In this document: positions 1 to 6,318 of the stretch, piece by piece
Numbering within the stretch: the stretch's first letter is position 1
Layout: each line of letters opens with the position of its first letter
Assembly: GCA_910577825.1 (NCBI GenBank)
Contig: CAJTOK010000073.1
Span: 1-8,264, forward strand
Length of the DNA stretch: 8,264 nt
Direction of reading: 5' to 3'
Source: an uncultured Lachnospiraceae bacterium
GTDB lineage: Bacteria > Bacillota > Clostridia > Lachnospirales > Lachnospiraceae
The notes under the pieces: generated by a model
What the model saw: only the letters and a program-made list of their open reading frames with translations
What the model was told of the DNA's origin: nothing
Databases searched by the model: none
Made by a program: the position numbers and the translations under genes

Positions 1-129
1 TTTTCGTAGCAATACACAAATCTAAACTAGCTCTTATAAATCCGAGAGGCTATATCTATATTTCATTTATCCAGAATAGCAGCCAGACATATACATAAAT
101 CCTAATATTATGCTATCAGCAATTCTGGT

Positions 130-158
130 ATTATAACATATAAATTAATGCTTTACAA
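130..158 (-). promoter_or_regulatory. Predicted divergent promoter reading leftwards
   Basis: On the minus strand, TTGTAA (153-158) and TATAAT (130-135) are separated by exactly 17 bases, with a TGn extension just before the -10. Transcription would start near position 122 and run off the left edge. No convincing coding region is visible on that side within the window, only tiny ORFs of about ten codons, so the transcript probably serves a gene or leader outside the window. This is a consensus match only, in AT-rich DNA where chance matches are common. Confidence 0.5.
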
Positions 159-233
159 TGATATGCCTTATACTTTTTCTGCCTTTCCGTATGGCTGGAA
201 CTTCTGGATTTACACGCTTTCAGGAAAAACACG

Positions 234-262
234 GTGACAAAATATATATTTATTGTTATAAT
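234..262 (+). promoter_or_regulatory. Promoter of the aldose epimerase gene
   Basis: GTGACA (234-239, five of six consensus bases) and a perfect TATAAT (257-262) are separated by 17 bases, with TG one base upstream of the -10. The predicted transcript starts near 269, about 19 bases before the ATG at 288. The GTG at 234 that could open a longer reading frame is therefore part of the -35 box and not a start codon. Confidence 0.75.
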
Positions 263-275
263 TAAAAAAACAGAT

Positions 276-281
276 GGAGGG
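276..281 (+). promoter_or_regulatory. Ribosome binding site fixing the epimerase start
   Basis: GGAGGG lies six bases upstream of the ATG at 288. It selects this ATG over the in-frame GTG at 234, which has no Shine-Dalgarno sequence and sits inside the promoter. Confidence 0.85.
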
Positions 282-287
282 AAAAAT

Positions 288-1166
288 ATGATAGATTATA
301 TCCTTAAAAATGATTTAATTGAAGCAGGTGTTAATATCAAAGGGGCAGAACTTGTAAGCCTTATACGCAGAAGGGACGGAAGGCAGTATATGTGGAGTGG
401 TGATGCCACATACTGGAACAGGGTTTCACCCGTGCTGTTCCCGTTTGTCGGAAAGCTGGACGGGCAGAGATACCAGCATAAAGGTATATGGTATGAGAAT
501 ATAGCACAACATGCCTTTGCAAGGGATAAACTTTTCAGGCTTATAGAAAAGTCAGATGATACAGTATGGTTAAGGATTTCAGATACAGAAGAAACACGCC
601 AGATATATCCGTTTAAGTTTACATTCTGGTCTGGCTATAAGCTTTCAGGCAACAAAATCAGGGTAATTTGGAAAGTATGCAATGATTCAGATGAAAAAAT
701 GTATTTCTCACTTGGCGCACACCCGGCTTTTATGTGCCCTGGAAATACTAAAGAAGGATGCAGGATTAACCTGCATACAAATGAAAGCTCTATAGAAAGC
801 GGGACACTTACATCAGACAGGGTACTGGGTGGCGAAAAAAGGGTATTCCAGCTTAAAGACGGCCGTCTTGAAGCAGAAGAAAGCATATTTGACAAAGATG
901 CACTTGTTTTAGATGCTTCTAATATTAAAAAAGTTTCACTGGAAGATGCACAGGGTAAAGAATACCTTTCAGTTTCATTTGATACCCCTCTCCTTGGCAT
1001 ATGGTCACCAGCTGGCAAAAAAGCGCCATTTATCTGTATAGAGCCATGGTATGGCAGATGTGACAGGGAAGGCTTTACAGGCAGCCTTAAAGAACGTGAA
1101 TATGGCAATGTACTTGAAGGAGGGGAAGTATTCCTAAGAGAATATACAATAGAAGTAAATATTTAA
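288..1166 (+). CDS. Aldose 1-epimerase (mutarotase) family protein, LacX-like
   Basis: A 292-residue cytoplasmic protein with no signal peptide, of normal length for the galactose-mutarotase-like superfamily. Family marks are FPFVGKL near residue 50, QHAFAR near residue 77 (HGFAR in most relatives), GAHPAF with His145 and IEPWYGRCD with Glu252. By family knowledge the His and Glu are the acid/base pair that interconverts the alpha and beta anomers of an aldose. The EPWYGR signature points to the LacX/YihR-like branch, whose substrates are mostly not established, so the sugar cannot be named. The start is set by a GGAGGG site and a promoter that overlaps any longer version. A strong terminator follows 38 bases after the stop, so the gene is probably transcribed alone. 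Next to a mannanase and a GH43 enzyme, a role in sugar use is likely, but this is inferred from context. Confidence 0.92.
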   Translation: MIDYILKNDLIEAGVNIKGAELVSLIRRRDGRQYMWSGDATYWNRVSPVLFPFVGKLDGQRYQHKGIWYENIAQHAFARDKLFRLIEKSDDTVWLRISDTEETRQIYPFKFTFWSGYKLSGNKIRVIWKVCNDSDEKMYFSLGAHPAFMCPGNTKEGCRINLHTNESSIESGTLTSDRVLGGEKRVFQLKDGRLEAEESIFDKDALVLDASNIKKVSLEDAQGKEYLSVSFDTPLLGIWSPAGKKAPFICIEPWYGRCDREGFTGSLKEREYGNVLEGGEVFLREYTIEVNI

Positions 1167-1203
1167 CTGCTGCCATCTGGTTTACTCATTATACTTTTAC
1201 ATA

Positions 1204-1236
1204 TAAAAGAGGTAAAACTTTGTTTTACCTCTTTTA
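1204..1236 (+). terminator. Rho-independent terminator, probably bidirectional
   Basis: A perfect 15-bp stem (1204-1218 with 1222-1236) encloses a TTT loop. The stem runs from AAAAGAGG on the left to CCTCTTTT on the right, so it supplies a U-tract in either direction. It lies 38 bases after the epimerase stop codon and should insulate that gene from the mannanase region. Confidence 0.88.
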
Positions 1237-1336
1237 ACATTTTACAATTAAAATCTTTCTAAATCTGTTTTTTAATCTTATTTTTGTCCAAACTGCCTTA
1301 TTTTAATCTAAATTAGAATAAATTTTAAGTAAATAA

Positions 1337-1365
1337 TTGACTTTAATTAAGTTTTGTATTAGTAT
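1337..1365 (+). promoter_or_regulatory. Predicted promoter of the mannanase gene
   Basis: TTGACT (1337-1342) is followed after 17 bases by TAGTAT (1360-1365). A better -10, TATAAT (1363-1368), has a 20-base spacer, which is longer than usual. Transcription would start in the mid-1370s and leave a leader of about 45-50 bases before the ATG at 1422. The off-consensus spacing or -10 would suit a regulated promoter. Confidence 0.6.
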
Positions 1366-1378
1366 AATATTACTAATA
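1357..1378. promoter_or_regulatory. 22-bp dyad overlapping the -10, candidate operator
   Basis: TATTAGTA (1357-1364) and TACTAATA (1371-1378) are perfect inverted 8-bp arms around a 6-bp centre. The dyad covers the predicted -10 and start point of the mannanase promoter, where a bound repressor would block transcription. It lacks the central CG usual in LacI-type operators, and no regulator gene is in the window, so the binding protein is unknown. Confidence 0.42.
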
Positions 1379-1410
1379 ATTATTGTGCTGTAAAAATATA
1401 AAAAAATATT

Positions 1411-1415
1411 GGAGG
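1411..1415 (+). promoter_or_regulatory. Ribosome binding site fixing the mannanase start
   Basis: GGAGG lies six bases before the ATG at 1422. It favours this ATG, which begins a textbook signal peptide, over an in-frame TTG at 1383 that would add 13 residues and has no ribosome binding site. Confidence 0.85.
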
Positions 1416-1421
1416 ATTATT

Positions 1422-2576
1422 ATGAGGAAAAGATTTTGGAAAAAACAATGGATTGCTGTTGCAATGGCATCTTCAATGGCTGTTTCATCAGTAAACATGC
1501 CTGTAAACCAAAGTGTTTTTGTACAGGCAGCAGAAAACGGGGATGTAACAGAAAACGGAAAAGTATTTTATCAAAGTGACACAAAAGTTACATCAGAAAA
1601 ATTAGAACTTCCAACAGAAGACTGGGGAAATAATAAACCAATTATTACATATGATGGTAATATACAAGATATAAATATAACACAAAATTTTACAATGACA
1701 GCAGATGTTTATATTGATGAAGATGGATATAATTCTCTTGCAGAAGAAGGAGATTACCTTAAAATCCAAGGAGTTACAAAACTGGTTGAAAAAGACTGGA
1801 ATGACAGCCAGAAAATTCCTTATCTTGAACAGAGAAATTTTAAAAAAACAGAACAGGGTTATAAAACATCAATTACTATAGAGTTTACAAATAAGATAGC
1901 AGGTATTCTAAAAGAAATTGATTTTGTAGCCGTAGGACAAGGCTTTACAGGAACAATTACATTTGCTAATGTAACATTAACAGGAGAACCAGAACAGCAG
2001 ATTACAGAGAAAAAAGAACCACTGGTGGCAGATGACTTTGAGGGAACTGAATCTGGAACAAATGGCTGGGCTAAGGAAGATGGATACCAGTATAATAATG
2101 ATGTTAAAACAGAAATTGTAGAAGCATTTGGAAGCCAAATGTTAAAAGCCGGCCTTGATTATACGGGATGTGAAGGGATTGACTGGAGCGAGGCAAAGAT
2201 TAAGAAAAATTTTACTGAAGGAATTGATGTATCAGCATATAACCTTCTTACATTTGATATAATCTATCCAGAAGAATTTGATGGAAAGTTTAAAATAAAG
2301 GTATTTGCACAGGGGTCTGGAAAAACTGTTATTGAAAAAGATGTGGCTTCTGAAGGCACGGATTCTGGTAATGGCATGAAAAAGGCTGTAGTAACAATTC
2401 CATTTTCACCAAATGCAACAAAAATTGAAGATATTACCTTAGGAATTATCGGCGTTAAAACATCTTTTAAAGGAGATATCTATATTGACAATATTACATT
2501 ATCACAGCGTGATGAATCAGAAGATTTTGTTGATATTACATCAAAACCAAATGAAGCAGGAGCCAGGCAGATATAA
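1422..2576 (+). CDS. N-terminal part of secreted beta-mannanase: signal peptide plus CBM27-like module (frame broken at 3' end)
   Basis: A 384-residue product. Residues 1-36 form a signal peptide: a basic MRKRFWKKQ start, a hydrophobic stretch at 10-24, and a likely cleavage after VQA. Residues 40-195 form a beta-rich domain I cannot name. Residues 200-363, opening with VADDFEG and ending IYIDNITLSQ, resemble CBM27, a mannan-binding module common in mannanases. There is no catalytic domain. The frame stops at 2574-2576, and the next frame starts five bases later directly with GH26 sequence that has no signal peptide. One extra A after 2561 would join them as KPNEAG-SQADISKMPEE, giving a single protein of about 1584 residues. 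As read, the product would be a secreted carbohydrate-binding protein without enzyme. Glycine is mostly GGA here, while the following frame prefers GGC. The CBM27 call rests on pattern only. Confidence 0.82.
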   Translation: MRKRFWKKQWIAVAMASSMAVSSVNMPVNQSVFVQAAENGDVTENGKVFYQSDTKVTSEKLELPTEDWGNNKPIITYDGNIQDINITQNFTMTADVYIDEDGYNSLAEEGDYLKIQGVTKLVEKDWNDSQKIPYLEQRNFKKTEQGYKTSITIEFTNKIAGILKEIDFVAVGQGFTGTITFANVTLTGEPEQQITEKKEPLVADDFEGTESGTNGWAKEDGYQYNNDVKTEIVEAFGSQMLKAGLDYTGCEGIDWSEAKIKKNFTEGIDVSAYNLLTFDIIYPEEFDGKFKIKVFAQGSGKTVIEKDVASEGTDSGNGMKKAVVTIPFSPNATKIEDITLGIIGVKTSFKGDIYIDNITLSQRDESEDFVDITSKPNEAGARQI

Positions 2577-2584
2577 GTAAAATG
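2555..2584 (+). other. Frame junction splitting the mannanase gene
   Basis: The upstream frame ends at TAA 2574-2576. The downstream (-1) frame is open from 2555 onward, after a TGA at 2552-2554, so the two overlap by 22 bases. Restoring one A at GGA|GCC (2561) gives a smooth join. No slippery heptamer of the X-XXY-YYZ type is present, and the AGGAG at 2558-2562 lies 19 bases before the ATG at 2582, too far for good initiation. A true one-base deletion or a base missed in sequencing is therefore the simplest reading. Confidence 0.75.
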
Positions 2585-5500
2585 CCAGAGGAAATTACTC
2601 TTTCAGATAAAGATGCTTCTGCCCAGGCTAAAGCATTATATTCTTATCTTTCTTCAATTAAACAGGCGGGACAGGTATTATTCGGGCATCAGAATGATAC
2701 ACATAAATGCGTAGCTTCAAGGGAGGGTGTGTATTCTGATACAAAGGATGTAACAGGCAGCATAAGCGGCATTACCGGCCTTGACAGCCTTGCGCTTACT
2801 GGCGTTGAGTCTGGTATTGAAGACATAGAAGAAGCAATAAAGGAATGTGTAAATATTGGAAAGAAAGCGGCTGCAGAGGGTTCAATCCTTACATTATCTT
2901 TACATATGCCAAATATGGGCAATGATAAAATAACAGCAACACCAGACGCCAGCAGGAAATATGATTTTTCACAATGTAATTTCCAGGAAGCACAGGACTT
3001 GTCCAATAACTGCGCACAGGAAGTAATGCCAGGCGGCAGGTATAACGGGCAGTTTACAACATATCTGGATATTATTGCTGACTATGCAAAAGGGCTAGGG
3101 GATATCCCAGTGCTTTTCCGCCCGTTCCATGAAAATAACGGCGGCTGGTTCTGGTGGGGTTCTTCTGCTACAAGCGGGGAAACATATAAAGCAATGTTCC
3201 GTTATATGGCAGATTATTTAAGGGAAAAGGGTGTACATAATCTTATATATATATATTCACCAAACGGGCCAATAGAGTCAGAAGAAGAATATAACGAAAG
3301 ATATCCAGGAGATGATTATGTTGATATCCTTGCATTTGACTATTATGATGATATAAATGATAAAACTGAATATGGCAGTTCATTTTTTAACAGTTTAAAG
3401 TCAACATGTGAAGTAGTCAAAGGCCTTGCAGATAAAAAAGGAAAGCTTGCTGCCATTGCAGAAACAGGCGTGCGTGTTACAAGGGATGGTTCATCAGAAG
3501 GCATTATGGTTAAAAACAACCCAATCAAGGGCAAAAACTGGTATGGCAATGTAAACCAGATTGCAAAAGAAACAGGAATGCCATATTTCCTTTTATGGGC
3601 CAATTTCTCTGACACTAATTTTTATATCCCTTATAAATATAATGATACCAAAGGGCAGGAACTGGTAAATGAATTTATAGATTTCTATAATAATGAATCA
3701 AGCATATTTGCAAACGGAACTAATTTCTATGGCAAAGCAGACCAGAAACAGGTTACAAACACAGAACAGAAGATTAAAAGCGGTTATTTTATAAATATGT
3801 TCCCAATGGCAGAAATTACAGACGCTGTTACATTAAAAGCATCAGTTAAGAATGCTTCCAGTGTGAAATTTGTATTAAATCCAGGAGATATAGAAAAAGA
3901 ACTGGCAGTTTCATTAAATGCCCAGACTGGATATTATGAAGCAGAACTTTCAAAAGAGGTTCTGGACTCACTTGGCAAAACAGACACAGGCACTATAAGC
4001 ATTAATGCAGATGGGGAAAACATTGTTACACTGCCAAATATCAGTTTTGGCAAAAAGAAACCTGTACTTGAAAACCACCAGATAGACGACTTTGAAACAT
4101 ATGCAGGTGATAATGGGCTTTTATCCAGCAAATGGAATACAAACAAGGCTTCAGGCTGTACAGTAAATGTTTCACTTGCAGAAGAACCACGTTATGAAGG
4201 CAGCTATGCTTTAAAATTTGATTATACTGAAACAAAAGGCGGATGGGCAGGCGCAACTATTGCTAAAGAAGCAGACTGGAGCAGCTATAATGCACTAAAA
4301 TTCTGGGTACAGCCTGACGGGAAAAACCAGAAAACAGTTGTACAGATTACAGCAGGCGGCACTGATTATGAAGCATATTTACAGGAATACAGTGGTTATG
4401 CAGATTCCAGCACGCCTTTACTGGCCACAATTCCATTCAGTGAATTTAAAGCAGGCGGGACGCCTTTAAGCGGTGAGGCTTTAAAGAATATAGGCAGATT
4501 CGGGTTATGGGTCAATGCCATTGACAATTCAGATGCCTTTGCCAATGGTGAAACAACTGTAAGCGGTACACTTTACTATGATGATATAAAAGCTGTATCC
4601 GCAGATACAAATGTACCAGTTTTTGAACCGGCAGGAACTAAGCCGCAAGAACCAGAAAAGCCATCAGTACCAACAGAAAAACCATCAGATACACCTGTGC
4701 CAACAAAACAGCCGCAGACATCTTACCCATATATCCCGTCACCAACACAAGGCGGGGCAAGCCAGACGCCAGGCAGTACACAGGCACCGGCAGCAAGCCA
4801 GGCACCGGGCAATACACAGGCACCAGCAGCAAGCCAGGCACCAGCAGCAAGCCAGACGCCAGCAGCATCACAGACACCAGCGGCAAGCCAGGCGCCAGCA
4901 GCATCACAGACACCAGGCACAACAACAGAGATTAAGAAAGATGATGTTACAGGCACAGTTACAGAGATTACAACAACGAAAGACAATAATATTACAACAG
5001 TTGTTGAGAAAACCACACTGGCTGACGGCACAGAGAACATAAAAGAAACCGTAACAGAAGATTCAGATGGCATAATAAAAGTAAAAGAAACATCAAGCAG
5101 CAGCAAAGCCAATGTTGTACTTGTCAAAAACATAACAAAATATACAGACGGGGATATAATAAGTATGGACGCAGTTATCCATACAGGCAAATCCGAAATT
5201 GGCAGTGATTATTCCGCCAAAAACACAATACCAGAAACATTCCTTAATGAAGCTAAGGAAGCAGGTATAGACAACGTAACATTCTGCATTGGTGAAAATA
5301 TAGTAAATGATGTTAAGTCAAATAAAAACCACAGGATGGTAATTAAAATTGAAGTACCGCAGGCAGACGGCGTATCTGTAGGGAAAGTCCTTCTTGCAGG
5401 AGAAGCAGTAAAAAGCGCTGTGGAAGAGAACAGGAAACTTGTTATTAAAATGGTTAATGAAGACCCGGCAAGTTCATATACTGTTACAATACCGCCAAGC

Positions 5501-6175
5501 GAGCTTGAAAAAATGCAGGGTGATATTGACATAAGCATAAAGGCAGGGAATGTTTCAGAAACCGGCGGGGATAAACAGAAAAAAATAGAAAACATTCTAT
5601 CAGCCAATGGCATAAAAGCAGAAAATGCCGCCATTATATCCATAGCTTCAAACAATACAGAAGGCGGTATCAAAGCATCAGCACCTGTTGCAAATTCATC
5701 AATAAAAGCTGGCGGCAAAGCCTATGTTTACCGTTATAACAGCAACACAGGCAAACTTGAAGAAATTGCAAACAGTGCAAGGACAGTTCTTAAAAACGGA
5801 ATGACAGGTATTGAAGGCTACAGCGGCAATGACTATGTAGCCACAAACAAAGAATTAAACGGCAATAACGTTGTAACACTCCTTGGACAGTCTAAAATAA
5901 AATTTAACAAGACATCTGTTAAAAAAGGCGGCAAAATAAAAATAAACACAACCCTTCCAGAGGAACTTAAATCAGAAACAAGCCTTAAAAATGAAGTGCC
6001 TTATGCAAAGCAGGCAGCAGTAGTTACATACAAATCTTCAAACACCAAAGTGGCAAAAGTATCAAAAAATGGCATAGTAAAGGCATCAGGCAAAGGAAAA
6101 GCCGTAATAACAGCCAGAATAAAACTTGCAGGCGGCAAAGTAAAAACAGTAAAGAAAAAAATTACAGTAAAATAA
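2582..6175 (+). CDS. GH26 endo-beta-1,4-mannanase catalytic part with CBM, linker and Big_2-like C-terminus
   Basis: A 1197-residue product that hydrolyses internal beta-1,4-mannosidic bonds in mannans, with retaining chemistry by family knowledge. Residues 5-375 are GH26: LFGHQNDTH near 33, FRPFHENNGGWFWWG with acid/base Glu184 (after His183), and AIAETGVR with nucleophile Glu294. Their spacing of 110 fits the family. Residues 395-493 form a small beta domain. Residues 498-677, opening with DDFETYAGDN, look like a CBM23- or CBM11-type module. A Pro/Thr/Ser linker at 681-780 includes nine six-residue repeats. Residues 780-1095 are of unknown fold, and 1100-1197 end in a Big_2-like domain (YKSSNTKVAKVSKNGIVKASG), probably for cell-wall association; there is no LPXTG motif. 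It has no signal peptide of its own, which makes no sense for such a protein unless it is fused to the frame at 1422-2576. As I recall, Roseburia intestinalis has a GH26 mannanase with CBM27, GH26, CBM23 and Big_2 in this order. Confidence 0.93.
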   Translation: MPEEITLSDKDASAQAKALYSYLSSIKQAGQVLFGHQNDTHKCVASREGVYSDTKDVTGSISGITGLDSLALTGVESGIEDIEEAIKECVNIGKKAAAEGSILTLSLHMPNMGNDKITATPDASRKYDFSQCNFQEAQDLSNNCAQEVMPGGRYNGQFTTYLDIIADYAKGLGDIPVLFRPFHENNGGWFWWGSSATSGETYKAMFRYMADYLREKGVHNLIYIYSPNGPIESEEEYNERYPGDDYVDILAFDYYDDINDKTEYGSSFFNSLKSTCEVVKGLADKKGKLAAIAETGVRVTRDGSSEGIMVKNNPIKGKNWYGNVNQIAKETGMPYFLLWANFSDTNFYIPYKYNDTKGQELVNEFIDFYNNESSIFANGTNFYGKADQKQVTNTEQKIKSGYFINMFPMAEITDAVTLKASVKNASSVKFVLNPGDIEKELAVSLNAQTGYYEAELSKEVLDSLGKTDTGTISINADGENIVTLPNISFGKKKPVLENHQIDDFETYAGDNGLLSSKWNTNKASGCTVNVSLAEEPRYEGSYALKFDYTETKGGWAGATIAKEADWSSYNALKFWVQPDGKNQKTVVQITAGGTDYEAYLQEYSGYADSSTPLLATIPFSEFKAGGTPLSGEALKNIGRFGLWVNAIDNSDAFANGETTVSGTLYYDDIKAVSADTNVPVFEPAGTKPQEPEKPSVPTEKPSDTPVPTKQPQTSYPYIPSPTQGGASQTPGSTQAPAASQAPGNTQAPAASQAPAASQTPAASQTPAASQAPAASQTPGTTTEIKKDDVTGTVTEITTTKDNNITTVVEKTTLADGTENIKETVTEDSDGIIKVKETSSSSKANVVLVKNITKYTDGDIISMDAVIHTGKSEIGSDYSAKNTIPETFLNEAKEAGIDNVTFCIGENIVNDVKSNKNHRMVIKIEVPQADGVSVGKVLLAGEAVKSAVEENRKLVIKMVNEDPASSYTVTIPPSELEKMQGDIDISIKAGNVSETGGDKQKKIENILSANGIKAENAAIISIASNNTEGGIKASAPVANSSIKAGGKAYVYRYNSNTGKLEEIANSARTVLKNGMTGIEGYSGNDYVATNKELNGNNVVTLLGQSKIKFNKTSVKKGGKIKINTTLPEELKSETSLKNEVPYAKQAAVVTYKSSNTKVAKVSKNGIVKASGKGKAVITARIKLAGGKVKTVKKKITVK
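4754..4915 (+). repeat. Nine 18-bp tandem repeats encoding a Ser/Thr-Gln-Pro linker
   Basis: Nine in-frame 18-bp units encode [AG][AGSN][ST]Q[AT]P, residues 725-778 of the GH26 frame; typical units are AASQAP, AASQTP and GNTQAP. The last five units are the most alike in DNA, as expected of recent duplication. They extend a Pro-rich linker between the mannan-binding and enzyme part and the C-terminal anchoring part. The repeats keep the frame, so copy number could vary without breaking the gene. Confidence 0.9.
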
Positions 6176-6192
6176 TTCCTGCAAAAATTATT

Positions 6193-6312
6193 TATCCGTA
6201 CCATAGCAAAAGTAATATTGTAGTATATTATAAGATATGCTATAATACCAAAAAAGAAAACGTAAAAACAATATTTGTTTGCATGGACTTTTAAAACAGA
6301 AGGGTACGGATA
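6193..6312. repeat. 10-bp inverted repeat bracketing the tcdA upstream region
   Basis: TATCCGTACC (6193-6202) and GGTACGGATA (6303-6312) are perfect inverted copies 100 bases apart. The right arm ends six bases before the tcdA ATG and covers its ribosome binding region. The left arm lies upstream of the tcdA promoter, so both arms occur together only in RNA reading through from the mannanase gene. In that RNA they could pair and hide the tcdA start. Confidence 0.5.
6218..6246 (+). promoter_or_regulatory. Promoter of tcdA
   Basis: TTGTAG (6218-6223) and a perfect TATAAT (6241-6246) are separated by 17 bases, with TGC directly before the -10 (extended -10). The predicted start is near 6253, giving a leader of about 65 bases. 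No strong terminator separates the mannanase stop (6175) from this promoter: only an AT-only hairpin (6170-6177 with 6186-6193) is present, so some read-through is likely. Confidence 0.7.
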
Positions 6313-6318
6313 GGTATT

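Noticed and set aside
234..287. Longer epimerase start at GTG 234
   Set aside because: It overlaps the promoter -35, has no ribosome binding site, and encodes an atypical hydrophobic extension. ATG 288 has GGAGGG.
2555..2576. Programmed -1 ribosomal frameshift joining the two mannanase frames
   Set aside because: The 22-base overlap has no slippery heptamer and no obvious downstream stem-loop. A simple one-base deletion or error explains the join better.
2558..2584. Independent translation start of the GH26 frame at ATG 2582
   Set aside because: As normal biology it is unlikely: the AGGAG is 19 bases away, the frame is open upstream to 2555 with sequence that fits the linker, and the product would lack a signal peptide.
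4754..4915. Possible CRISPR-like regularity
   Set aside because: The 18-bp units are contiguous and coding, with no unique spacers between them.
4611..5042. A 143-codon plus-strand ORF, rich in Gln, His and Arg, inside the mannanase linker
   Set aside because: It is an out-of-frame reading of the Pro/Thr/Ser repeat DNA, with no ribosome binding site and low-complexity composition. The GH26 frame clearly owns this stretch.
4723..5190. A 155-codon minus-strand ORF over the same repeats
   Set aside because: It is a shadow of the repeat-bearing gene. Its repetitive Ala/Gly/Val sequence mirrors the linker codons, and there is no start signal.
6170..6193. AT-only hairpin after the mannanase stop as a terminator
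   Set aside because: An eight-base stem with no GC pairs and no T-run is too weak to call a terminator.
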